In this document: one piece after another, positions 8,716-16,775 of the stretch
Layout: each line of letters begins with the position of its first letter
Position numbering within the stretch: position 1 is the stretch's first letter
Position numbers and translations under genes: made by a program
The notes under the pieces: model-generated
Told to the model about the DNA's origin: nothing
Seen by the model: the letters and a program-made list of their open reading frames with translations, nothing else
Databases searched by the model: none
From: Ardenticatena maritima
GTDB taxonomy: Bacteria; Chloroflexota; Anaerolineae; Ardenticatenales; Ardenticatenaceae
Length of the DNA: 64,000 nucleotides
Direction: 5' to 3'
NCBI RefSeq assembly: GCF_001306175.1
Contig: NZ_LGKN01000006.1
Location: 310,001 to 374,000, forward strand

Positions 8716-10028
8716 CGCCATTTCTTCCACCACTGTTTCCACACCGATTTCTGCGCGGCTGGTTTCGCTTCTTCAACCGGCGTCAAACGCCACAAAGGCG
8801 GGGGCGCACGGCGCGGCGCACGACAAAACGCAATCAACGGCTGCGCCACACGTGACCACCGCAACGCCTCGCGCGCCTGGGCAAATCCTTCTGCACGGCG
8901 GCGGCGCTCCTCTTGAGGATGTTGCAACACACGCAGTAAAGCTTCAGCCAATGCGTTTTCATCCTCCGGTGGAACCACTTCGCCCAGCCCCCATGCCGCA
9001 ATGTGCTCGGACAAAGCGTCACCGCTGCTGACCACCATGGGCAAGCCAGCCCAAATGTAATCCAGAAGACGGGTGCGGAAGGCAAAATGGGTCTCGATAT
9101 GAGGACGATGGAGGGAAAGCCCCACATCGGCTTCCAGCAAATAGGCAGCACGCGCGGTATAAGGCACCCATTGTTCGACGAAGAGGACATGCGTATCGAG
9201 CAAGCCCAACTCAGCCGCCAACTGTTGCGCTGCTTGCAACGCCCGTGATTCAGGCACGGCCGGATTGGGATGACGCATGCCCGGAAAGACCAACCGCACG
9301 TTGGGCAGCTGCTCACGGAGCAACGCCACGGCGCGAATGGCTGTAAAGGGGTCAAGCCATTCCCACACACCGCCACCCCACACAATCACACGCGACCGGG
9401 CGTCAACAGCCGGGTGAACACCCCGCAGAAATGGGCGCGATGCGGGCGGGGGCGGTTCATCCGGCAAACCAAAGGGCACAAGCGCAACAAATGTGCGCAA
9501 TGTGGGGTCATTTTCGTAAAGTGTGGGGGTCAATCGCCCCCAAGCCGCCAACATGCCCAACCAGAAATCGCGCTGGCGCTCGCTCGCGCAGATGATGAAG
9601 TCAGCGCGTTGGAAAAGGCGCGCCAACAGTGAGACATCTTCGCGCATACGGCGCTGACGGACATCCAGAGCATGCGTGCGCCACCATTCCAGGTTTTCAA
9701 GCAAGAAAGGGTCGTAGGCGTCTGCCACAAGCGCGGTTCGCTCCGGCAAAATGTCGGCTATGCGTTGAAACCCAAACGCATCACAGACGACGACATCAGC
9801 GGCGGCAACGAAGGGATGCAAGGCGGTATCATCGCCGAAAGGCACGCTTGCTACGTGCAAAGAAGGTGGTGGTGGTACGGGAGGCTCAGCCAGTGGCGCA
9901 AGCAACGTGACCGTTGTATGTGCGGCCAACGTGCGCGCCAATTCCCACGCGCGAATACCAGGCCCCGCCATACGTGGCGCTACAATATCGTTGGCGAGCA
10001 TCAGGACGTGAGGGGAAGTGTCAGGCAT
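8712..10028 (-). CDS. Glycosyltransferase, GT-B/family-4-like
   Basis: A 438-residue protein beginning VLMLANDIVAPRMAGPGIRAWELA, which is the acceptor-side loop of GT4-like enzymes (GPGIR in place of the usual GGxxR). The C-terminal half has VIVWGGGVWEWLDPFTAI and a LDYIWAGLPMVVSSGD donor-side block. It fits a cytoplasmic sugar transferase of the same pathway as its neighbours. It overlaps the upstream ABC ATPase gene by 8 bases and the downstream gene by 4. The E-x7-E motif is less regular than in the other family-4 members here, so the exact subfamily is uncertain. Confidence 0.83.
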   Translation of the reverse strand: MPDTSPHVLMLANDIVAPRMAGPGIRAWELARTLAAHTTVTLLAPLAEPPVPPPPSLHVASVPFGDDTALHPFVAAADVVVCDAFGFQRIADILPERTALVADAYDPFLLENLEWWRTHALDVRQRRMREDVSLLARLFQRADFIICASERQRDFWLGMLAAWGRLTPTLYENDPTLRTFVALVPFGLPDEPPPPASRPFLRGVHPAVDARSRVIVWGGGVWEWLDPFTAIRAVALLREQLPNVRLVFPGMRHPNPAVPESRALQAAQQLAAELGLLDTHVLFVEQWVPYTARAAYLLEADVGLSLHRPHIETHFAFRTRLLDYIWAGLPMVVSSGDALSEHIAAWGLGEVVPPEDENALAEALLRVLQHPQEERRRRAEGFAQAREALRWSRVAQPLIAFCRAPRRAPPPLWRLTPVEEAKPAAQKSVWKQWWKKWR

Positions 10029-11283
10029 ACGATGAATGTTCCTCCGTACTGACCGCGAGCTCTGTGTTGTGTGCCCACGTTCCCCCCAGCGTCACCAGGC
10101 CAAACCGTTCGCGATGGTCGCCACGTGCCACCCGAAATGTGTACAAACGATCATGATAATCGAACATTTCGCTATCGTCGCGCGTGTGCGCTGAGACCGA
10201 GAGCACATACCCACCTTCAAGCAAGGGCAACGATGGAATGACATACTCCACCGCGCCACGCCCTTCAACGACACCGAGGTCTAATCCACCAAAGAAGGTG
10301 TTTGGGCCACAAACATGCGCCCCGTTCTGATGGTGAATTGCCAACCCAAAAACGGGCGACTGAATGGGCTCGTGCGCCACGTACACAAGCCGAATCGTCA
10401 TCGGTTCGCCGGTGAAAAACACATGACGCGCCTGCCCCGAACCATCCAGCAACTCAACCGCCTCAATGGTGATGCGGCCAGTCCCCCAGCGCTGCCCATC
10501 CGAGGCACCCGAAGGGGTTTGTACGCTGCGCAACGTCTCATCCCTGGCGGCAACAGCCGCGAGATAGTCACGCACCACTTGATGCGCGGCACCATCCGCC
10601 ACAACCTGCCCCTTTTCAAACCAAATGACCCGATCACACATCGTTTCCACAGCATTCAAATCATGCGTGACCAACACAATGGTAGTTCCCTTACGACGCA
10701 AGCGGGCAATATGGTCGAGGCATTTGTGTTGAAACGCTGCATCGCCTACCGCCAGCACTTCATCCACCACCAAAATCTCGGGGTCGAGGAAGACCGCCAC
10801 GGCAAACGCCAACCGTACAAACATCCCACTGGAATAATGCTTAACGGGCATATCAATGAATTGTTCCAATTCAGCAAAAGCAACAATATCATCAAGACGC
10901 TTGCGCATTTCATCTCGAGAAAACCCAAACAAAGCGCCATTCAAAAAGACATTTTCGCGCCCCGTCATTTCAGGGTGAAACCCCGTCCCCAGTTCGAGCA
11001 ACGCCGCTATACGGCCATTGACTTCCACTACACCGTGCGTCGGTTCCAAAATCCCCGTCATGAGTTTGAGCGTGGTGCTTTTGCCACTGCCATTTGGTCC
11101 AATCAAGCCCACCATCGAACCTTGCTCAATGGCAAACGACACATCGCGCAACGCCCAAAATTGCTCGCGTGGCTGGCGATGTCGCCGCACCAACGCAATA
11201 AACCGTTCCTGCCAGGTACGCCCGGCAGAACGATCAAGCCAAAAACGTTTGGAAACATTGCGAAATACCACAACAGCGGACAT
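10021..11283 (-). CDS. Wzt-type polysaccharide-export ABC ATPase with carbohydrate-recognition domain
   Basis: The first 250 of 420 residues form a nucleotide-binding domain: Walker A GPNGSGKST at 62-70, the polysaccharide-exporter signature YSSGM at 150-154 and Walker B LVVDEVLAVGD with Asp174/Glu175. About 270-420 form a beta-rich domain like the Wzt C-terminal domain, which recognises the finished glycan terminus. The partner is normally a Wzm permease, but none is adjacent or elsewhere in this window. It is the first gene of the six-gene minus-strand operon; AAAGGTG stands just upstream of the ATG, and a TATAAT lies about 40 bases further. Confidence 0.9.
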   Translation of the reverse strand: MSAVVVFRNVSKRFWLDRSAGRTWQERFIALVRRHRQPREQFWALRDVSFAIEQGSMVGLIGPNGSGKSTTLKLMTGILEPTHGVVEVNGRIAALLELGTGFHPEMTGRENVFLNGALFGFSRDEMRKRLDDIVAFAELEQFIDMPVKHYSSGMFVRLAFAVAVFLDPEILVVDEVLAVGDAAFQHKCLDHIARLRRKGTTIVLVTHDLNAVETMCDRVIWFEKGQVVADGAAHQVVRDYLAAVAARDETLRSVQTPSGASDGQRWGTGRITIEAVELLDGSGQARHVFFTGEPMTIRLVYVAHEPIQSPVFGLAIHHQNGAHVCGPNTFFGGLDLGVVEGRGAVEYVIPSLPLLEGGYVLSVSAHTRDDSEMFDYHDRLYTFRVARGDHRERFGLVTLGGTWAHNTELAVSTEEHSSYA

Positions 11284-11321
11284 GGAGCACCTTTCTTCTG
11301 CACCCTGTTTGGTGAGATTTG

Positions 11322-11327
11322 ATTATA
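11322..11327 (-). promoter_or_regulatory. Probable -10 box for the polysaccharide operon
   Basis: On the minus strand a perfect TATAAT lies 39 bases upstream of the Wzt-type gene start. The -35 region 16-18 bases further upstream (around CTTTCG) is a poor match, so this is a strong -10 with a weak -35. It is the only good candidate in the 190-base divergent gap with the Fur-family gene. Confidence 0.55.
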
Positions 11328-11417
11328 CCGACACCCGACGACATCGAAAGTCTTTGCCGCAAGCGAGCCCAATCAACCATGCGCCATCTCTTTGCCAGCG
11401 CCATCAATAAACGCTAT

Positions 11418-11445
11418 TTGTCAAAATATATTTTTAGTTTAGAAT
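11418..11445 (+). promoter_or_regulatory. Promoter of the Fur-family/P1B-4 ATPase operon
   Basis: TTGTCA at 11418-11423 and TAGAAT at 11440-11445 are separated by 16 bases, in a strongly AT-rich stretch that contrasts with its surroundings. Transcription would begin near 11452, shortly before the AGGAGG ribosome site at 11461. Confidence 0.6.
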
Positions 11446-11461
11446 GATTATTGATAACTAA
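11439..11461. promoter_or_regulatory. Candidate Fur/PerR-type operator over the -10 region
   Basis: The 23 bases run from TTAG to CTAA (outer inverted repeat of 4 bases) and contain the hexamer-like units GATTAT and TGATAA, resembling the GATAAT units of Fur boxes. They cover the -10 box and the expected start point, where a metal-dependent repressor would act. The match is partial, so autoregulation is an inference. Confidence 0.4.
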
Positions 11462-11473
11462 GGAGGGAAATTG

Positions 11474-11935
11474 ATGACACCAACAGCCGAGGACCAAGAA
11501 CTCATCCAGCGCCTACAAGCCGCCAACATGCGCGTTACCCCCCAGCGCCTGCTGGTATGGCGCACGGTGCGCGCCATGCGGGGACACCCAACAGCGCAAG
11601 ACGTCTATGCTCGCATTCATGCTGAACACCCCACCCTGGGGTTGGCGACCGTCTACAACACGCTCGACCTCTTCACGCAGTTGGGATTGTTGCGCGCCTT
11701 CGACACTGGCGGCGTGGTGCGCTACGACACACACACCGACGCCCACATCAACCTGATTTGCGACGTCTGTGGGCGTATCGAGGACATCCACATCCCTGAA
11801 AGCGCCACATGGCGGCGCATGATTGAAGAACAATCCGGGTACGAAGTGCATGGGCACATTTTCGACGTGCATGGACGTTGCCCAACCTGCCAAGCAGCCA
11901 ATCAGGAGGCAGACAATGACCACAAAGATGCTTGA
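11474..11935 (+). CDS. Fur-family metal/peroxide regulator, PerR-like
   Basis: A 153-residue cytoplasmic repressor with the N-terminal winged helix (VTPQRLLV, then GLATVYNTLDLF as recognition helix) and a C-terminal metal-binding dimerisation domain. Structural zinc cysteines occur as CDVC at 96-99 and CPTC at 136-139, the same numbering as in Bacillus PerR. Candidate sensing-site residues are His38, Asp85, His91 and Asp104, but the position of PerR His93 is Asn93. I choose the ATG at 11474, 7 bases after AGGAGG. Its stop lies 20 bases inside the metal-ATPase gene, which links its role to metal efflux. Whether it senses iron, peroxide or another metal is open. Confidence 0.88.
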   Translation: MTPTAEDQELIQRLQAANMRVTPQRLLVWRTVRAMRGHPTAQDVYARIHAEHPTLGLATVYNTLDLFTQLGLLRAFDTGGVVRYDTHTDAHINLICDVCGRIEDIHIPESATWRRMIEEQSGYEVHGHIFDVHGRCPTCQAANQEADNDHKDA

Positions 11936-13997
11936 ACACGAACGCCGGGACGAAGAACAAAGCCCCACCCCCTCTACCCCGGAACCTGAACCGTCGGAAG
12001 AAGCCGATGCGCCAGAGGGCGTCAATCCGCTGGAGGTGGCGTTGACCGCCATCTGTACGCTCTCTTTGGCGGTGGCGTGGGGCGGCGGGCAAATAGGGCT
12101 GTTGAGCGGCACACCGCAATTGGTGCTTTACATCATCGCGTACATCAGCGGCGGTTTCTTCGGCACTATCGAAGGGCTGAAAGCCCTGCGCCGCCTGGAA
12201 CTGAATGTTGATTTTCTGATGGTCTTAGCCGCCCTCGGCGCGGCGTCAATTGGTGAATGGGCGGAGGGCGCCACACTCTTGTTCCTCTTTTCGCTCAGCA
12301 ACACGCTGCAAAGTTACGCGCTCGACCGCAGCCGCAAAGCCATTCGGGCGCTCATGGACCTGCGCCCCGCCGAGGCGTTGGTACGCCGCCCCGATGGGCG
12401 CGAAGAACTGGTCCCCATCGAGCACTTGCGTATTGACGATATCGTCATTGTCAAGCCGGGCGAGCGTATCCCCATTGACGGTACGGTCATCGAAGGGACG
12501 TCGGTCGTTGACCAATCGCCCATCACCGGCGAAAGCATTCCCGTGACCAAAGAAATCGGCGATGAAGTCTTTGCGGGAACGCTCAACGGCCAAGGCGTGC
12601 TTGAAATTCGCGTGACACGACGCGCCGAAGACACGACATTGGCCAAAATCATCCAGATGGTCGAACAGGCGCAAACCCGCAAAGCCCCCACGCAACGCTT
12701 TCTGGAAGAATTTGAGCCACGCTACGCCACAGGTGTGGTGCTCATCACACTGGCGCTCATTGCCGTCCCCACCCTCATTCTGGGGCGACCATTCGATACA
12801 ACGTTCTACCGCGCGATGACCTTCCTCGTGGTCGCCTCGCCGTGCGCTCTTGTGATTAGCACACCCGCGTCTATCCTTTCAGCCATCGCCAACGCCGCCC
12901 GCAACGGCATTCTCTTCAAAGGCGGCGCATACCTGGAACAAGCCGCTACGCTCGACGCCGTTGCCTTCGACAAAACGGGCACACTCACTTATGGCCGCCC
13001 CCGTGTCACCAGCGTTGTGCCGGCGGCGGACGTGCTGGGCGACGCCTGGTTTGATGAAACATTGCTCGCCCAGTTGCAGCCCAAAGGCGTGGATGCACCG
13101 CTGGCACTGCCCCGCGAAGAGATTTTGCGCCTGGCGGCGAGTGCCGAACGCTACTCGGAGCACCCCTTGGGCGAAGCCATTGTGGAAGCGGCGCACGCCG
13201 AAGGGCTGCCGCTTGCCGACCCCGAAGAGACGCAAGCCGTCGTGGGCAAAGGCGTAGTGGCGGAAGTCGAAGGGCGCCAAATTCGCATTGGCAACCGCAA
13301 AATGGCGGACGAATTCGGCGAACTCTGGCCCATGCCGCTGCAACTGGAAGCCCGCCGACTGGAACAAGCAGGCAACACCGTGGTCTATGTGAGCGTGGAT
13401 GGGCACCCCGTGGGGTTGATTGCGCTCGCGGACACCATTCGTGAAGACGCCCGCACTACCATTGAGACACTCCGCGCGATGGGCGTCAAACGCATTGTGA
13501 TGCTCACGGGCGATTCGCGGCGCGTTGCCCAAGCCGTCGCCCGCGAGTTAGGCATTGTCGAAGTGTACGCCGAACTGTTGCCGCAAGACAAGGTGGCATT
13601 GGTGGAACGCCTGGCGCAGGAAAGCCACGTTGCCATGGTTGGCGACGGCGTCAACGACGCGCCCGCCATGGCTGTCAGCCACCTGGGGATTGCCATGGGC
13701 GCCGCCGGTACAGACGTCGCGCTGGAAACCGCCGACGTGGTACTCATGAGCGACGACCTGACCAAACTGCCCTATCTCATCGGGCTGGCGCGGCGCGCAC
13801 GGCGAATTGTGTGGCAAAACATTGCATTCAGCCTGGCGGTCATCCTCGTGCTCATCGCGTCCGTCTTTCTGGTGAACCTGCCCTTGCCGCTGGGTGTCGT
13901 CGGTCATGAAGGCAGTACACTCATCGTGGTTGCCAATGGGTTGCGCCTGCTCCGCACACCGCGCGAAAAAATTCTCGAAAGCGCCATGCGCTCGTAA
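11916..13997 (+). CDS. P1B-4-type heavy-metal efflux ATPase
   Basis: A 693-residue P-type ATPase. TGES is at 204-207 (actuator domain), SPC at 308-310 in a membrane helix, the phosphorylated Asp352 in DKTGT, SEHPLG in the nucleotide domain, GDGVND before the last helices and HEGST at about 664 in the last membrane segment. SPC together with HEG(G/S)T and the lack of an N-terminal metal-binding domain mark the P1B-4 subgroup, whose known members export cobalt or ferrous iron. The N-terminus is an acidic, proline-rich tail of about 35 residues. AGGAGG 6 bases before the ATG fixes the start. Overlap with the Fur-family gene implies co-transcription. Confidence 0.92.
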   Translation: MTTKMLEHERRDEEQSPTPSTPEPEPSEEADAPEGVNPLEVALTAICTLSLAVAWGGGQIGLLSGTPQLVLYIIAYISGGFFGTIEGLKALRRLELNVDFLMVLAALGAASIGEWAEGATLLFLFSLSNTLQSYALDRSRKAIRALMDLRPAEALVRRPDGREELVPIEHLRIDDIVIVKPGERIPIDGTVIEGTSVVDQSPITGESIPVTKEIGDEVFAGTLNGQGVLEIRVTRRAEDTTLAKIIQMVEQAQTRKAPTQRFLEEFEPRYATGVVLITLALIAVPTLILGRPFDTTFYRAMTFLVVASPCALVISTPASILSAIANAARNGILFKGGAYLEQAATLDAVAFDKTGTLTYGRPRVTSVVPAADVLGDAWFDETLLAQLQPKGVDAPLALPREEILRLAASAERYSEHPLGEAIVEAAHAEGLPLADPEETQAVVGKGVVAEVEGRQIRIGNRKMADEFGELWPMPLQLEARRLEQAGNTVVYVSVDGHPVGLIALADTIREDARTTIETLRAMGVKRIVMLTGDSRRVAQAVARELGIVEVYAELLPQDKVALVERLAQESHVAMVGDGVNDAPAMAVSHLGIAMGAAGTDVALETADVVLMSDDLTKLPYLIGLARRARRIVWQNIAFSLAVILVLIASVFLVNLPLPLGVVGHEGSTLIVVANGLRLLRTPREKILESAMRS

Positions 13998-14000
13998 GAA

Positions 14001-14026
14001 CGGGGCGGCGCATTGCCGCCCCGTTT
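14001..14026 (+). terminator. Terminator after the metal-ATPase gene
   Basis: A perfect 9-base stem (CGGGGCGGC with GCCGCCCCG) closes a five-base loop and is followed by TTT. It begins 4 bases after the stop codon. The short T run makes it moderately strong. Confidence 0.7.
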
Positions 14027-14044
14027 GCATATGACGCCAACGGC

Positions 14045-14072
14045 TTGTCTGCCATTGCAGGCTGGTTATAGT
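14045..14072 (+). promoter_or_regulatory. Promoter of the DUF4015 gene
   Basis: TTGTCT at 14045-14050 and TATAGT at 14067-14072, 16 bases apart, lie between the terminator of the previous gene and the start at 14117. Confidence 0.5.
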
Positions 14073-14116
14073 ATCGCCCGCATACTCAAACCTGACCCCA
14101 AAGAGGAACAACATCT

Positions 14117-15616
14117 ATGGCACTCCGTCGCATTTTGCTTGGGCTGATTGGATTGTTTCTGCTTTCAACCGGCGCGGTCGCGGCGGATGAAAGAGCGCCC
14201 ACACCCGCGCGCACAATTGAAATTCGCCTGTATGACGCTGAAACCGGCGCACCGCTTCACGCCGCCGCGGTATGGAGCGGCCCGCACGTTGCTCTGAGCA
14301 ACGCGGGGGGTGTGCGCTTGCCCTTGCCCCTTGCAAGTCGGCGCATTTTGGCGCTGGCGCCCGGTTATACGCCACGCGTCCTCTCCACGGCCGACATCAT
14401 CACATCGAACGAAGTGCGTTTGCACCCCACTACGCGCCACATGCAAATTGTTGACCGCAACTCAGGGCAGCCGCTTTCACGGGCGGTGGTGACGGACGGG
14501 CGTTTCGTGGCCTATAGCGACCTGAATGGGAATGTGTATCTGCCCGAAGGCGCACGCCCGCCCTTCATCGTGAAGCATGGGGGGCACCAACGAGTGGTAC
14601 TCGACGAATGGCCGAGCGGCGCGGTGGCGCTGGAACCGTTTTTCGCCCGCGGGATTTACGTCTCATACAATTTCCTCGGCGGTCCGCGCGAGCGGCTGAT
14701 TGACCTGCTCGACCGCGCCCAAGCGCTTGGCATCAACACCATCGTCCTGGACGCCAAAGGCGACCGCGCATGGCTCGCCTGGCAAAGCCAACACCCCGAC
14801 GCGGCGGCTTCCATGGTCGAAGGATACCCCACTGTGCCGTTGGAAGAAGCCTTGCAGTTGATGAAAGAACGCGGCTTCTACACTGTCGCGCGGGTTGTGG
14901 TCTTCAAGGATGATTTGCGCGCCCACGCCTTCCCCGACCTGGCGGTGCGCCGTGTCGATGGGAGTGTCTGGATTGACCGTGAGGGGTTGGGGTGGGTTGA
15001 CCCCGCCCGCCCCGAAAACTGGACCTACACCACCACGCTGGCGCGCGAACTGGCCGAAATGGGCTTCGACGAAATCAACCTCGACTACATTCGCTTCCCG
15101 ACCGACGGCAATCTGGGTGAAATCGCATGGGGGCGCGAGATTGACCAACAGCATCGCGTGAACGCCATTCGCTCGTTTTTGGCGGTCGTCAAGCATGCTG
15201 TTGACCCCACGCCGGCGCTACTGAGTGGCGATGTGTTTGGGCTGGTGCCTGCTGTACCACCCACCCACGATATGAACATTGGGCAAATTGTGGAAGAAAT
15301 GACGCGCTGGCTGGATATTTTCTGCCCGATGACCTACCCATCAACCTATGCGCCCGGCAACATGGGGGTGGAAAACCCCACCGGCCAGCCCTACGACGTG
15401 CTCTACCGCGCGACAAGCCAGGCGGTGGCGCGCAGTTTCGTCCCTGTGCGCCCCTGGTTGCAAGCGTACCCCTGGGGGCAATACTCGTATGAAGGGCCAA
15501 TGTTGCAAGCCCAGGTAGACGGCGCAATTGATGGGGGGGCGATTGGCTGGGTCTTCTGGCGAGCATCCGGGCAATACGACAACGTGTTTGCCTGGTTGGC
15601 GCAACAACAGCAATAG
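14117..15616 (+). CDS. Secreted DUF4015 putative glycoside hydrolase
   Basis: The 499 residues begin with a signal peptide (hydrophobic LLGLIGLFLL, likely cut after VAA near 22). Residues 30-170 are beta-rich, like carboxypeptidase-regulatory or adhesion repeats. From about 180 on is a TIM-barrel domain of the DUF4015 type: GINTIVLDAKGD, then DEINLDYIRFPTDG, with acidic residues at barrel-strand ends, and later DIFCPMTYPSTY. The family is predicted to be related to GH13-like hydrolases and no substrate is established. It is a single-gene unit between its own promoter and a strong terminator. Export and extracellular action are inferred from the signal peptide. Confidence 0.82.
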   Translation: MALRRILLGLIGLFLLSTGAVAADERAPTPARTIEIRLYDAETGAPLHAAAVWSGPHVALSNAGGVRLPLPLASRRILALAPGYTPRVLSTADIITSNEVRLHPTTRHMQIVDRNSGQPLSRAVVTDGRFVAYSDLNGNVYLPEGARPPFIVKHGGHQRVVLDEWPSGAVALEPFFARGIYVSYNFLGGPRERLIDLLDRAQALGINTIVLDAKGDRAWLAWQSQHPDAAASMVEGYPTVPLEEALQLMKERGFYTVARVVVFKDDLRAHAFPDLAVRRVDGSVWIDREGLGWVDPARPENWTYTTTLARELAEMGFDEINLDYIRFPTDGNLGEIAWGREIDQQHRVNAIRSFLAVVKHAVDPTPALLSGDVFGLVPAVPPTHDMNIGQIVEEMTRWLDIFCPMTYPSTYAPGNMGVENPTGQPYDVLYRATSQAVARSFVPVRPWLQAYPWGQYSYEGPMLQAQVDGAIDGGAIGWVFWRASGQYDNVFAWLAQQQQ

Positions 15617-15636
15617 CAGGCGGTTTTGGCAATCAA

Positions 15637-15665
15637 GCGGCGCATGGGCTTATGCGCCGCTTTTT
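15637..15665 (+). terminator. Strong intrinsic terminator after the DUF4015 gene
   Basis: A perfect 9-base stem (GCGGCGCAT with ATGCGCCGC) around a six-base loop is followed by TTTTT. The convergent transporter gene ends at 15666, immediately after the T run. Confidence 0.85.
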
Positions 15666-16577
15666 CTATGCCGCCTCAGCCGTGGTCTCGATGTCGCGCT
15701 GCAAAATCAGCACGCTCCCCAAAATACACACCCCGCCCAGAATCTGAAGCGCATCAATGCGCTGCCCCAACCAAAGCCACGCCAGCACCGTCCCAACCAC
15801 AGGCTCAATGGTCGCCAGAATGCTGGCTTGCCCAGGCAAGAGCCATTTGAGCCCCAGCGTGTAGAGTACATAACTGGCGGCGGTCGGTATCAGCCCCATG
15901 ATGAGAATCAACACGCCATGTGTGCGAAAGGCCGCAAGAATCGCCGGCGCATCACGCGCGACAATCGGCGTCAGAAAGAGCGCGCCAAACAGAAAGGCGA
16001 ACATCATCGCCGTGGTGGCTTCGTAACGGCGCAACGCCACCCGCCCAAACAGCCCCAACGTCGCATACGTCGCCGCGCTTCCCACCCCGACCAGCAAGCC
16101 CAAGAGTGTCACATGGCGCGCCGTCGCCGACCAGAGCCCCGCCACCAACGTGGAGCCAAGCAACACGAATACCAACGCTGCCACCTTCGCGCGGCTCATC
16201 GGTTCCCCGAACAAACGCCACGACGCCACCGCCACGAATGCCGGCGCTGTGTACAACAACACCACCGCCACAGGCACAGGGTTGATGTGCACCGACGTCG
16301 CATAGAGCACGAAAAACGCCGCCACGCTGAGAAACCCGTATGCTGCAAAAAAGGGAAGGTCGCGCCGGGCGACATGGAGCCAGGACGGCCGCCACACACG
16401 GGCAACAACCAGGAGCGTCAGCCCGCCCATGAGCGCCCGCAGAAAACTGATGTCAATGGCGGTGAGCGCCGTATCACGCTGCAAAATGTGCATGATGGGC
16501 CCCAACGTGCCCCAAAAAAGCGCCGCGCTGATGACACACAATGCACCAAGCCAGGTTCGCTGGGGAGTCTGTTGCAT
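15666..16577 (-). CDS. EamA/DMT-superfamily transporter
   Basis: A 303-residue integral membrane protein with about ten hydrophobic helices arranged as two EamA repeats: the first starts near WLGALCVISAALFWGTLGP, the second near VTLLGLLVGVGSAATYA. A loop with a PVAVVLLYTAPAF-type segment is typical of RhaT/EamA permeases. Members export or import metabolites such as amino acids; the substrate here is unknown. AAGGA 7 bases before the ATG supports the start. It is divergent from the next gene and stands alone. Confidence 0.87.
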   Translation of the reverse strand: MQQTPQRTWLGALCVISAALFWGTLGPIMHILQRDTALTAIDISFLRALMGGLTLLVVARVWRPSWLHVARRDLPFFAAYGFLSVAAFFVLYATSVHINPVPVAVVLLYTAPAFVAVASWRLFGEPMSRAKVAALVFVLLGSTLVAGLWSATARHVTLLGLLVGVGSAATYATLGLFGRVALRRYEATTAMMFAFLFGALFLTPIVARDAPAILAAFRTHGVLILIMGLIPTAASYVLYTLGLKWLLPGQASILATIEPVVGTVLAWLWLGQRIDALQILGGVCILGSVLILQRDIETTAEAA

Positions 16578-16705
16578 GGCGGTGTCCTTGATTGGTTGGG
16601 TTGATGTGCCAGTGTGGGAATAGTACGAAGAGGATACTGCAAGGCAAACATGCCAGCGCAGAGCGCAGAAAGCCCCACGTGTTGCCGCGCTCTCGCCTCT
16701 CTTCT

Positions 16706-16733
16706 TTGTCCCTTTTCAAGAGCGGGGTATCTT
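16706..16733 (+). promoter_or_regulatory. Promoter of the membrane-anchored protein gene
   Basis: TTGTCC at 16706-16711 and TATCTT at 16728-16733 are 16 bases apart, about 45 bases upstream of the chosen start at 16776. Confidence 0.4.
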
Positions 16734-16775
16734 TTCACCTGGAAACACATAGAACGAAACGGAGCCGAGAGACAA

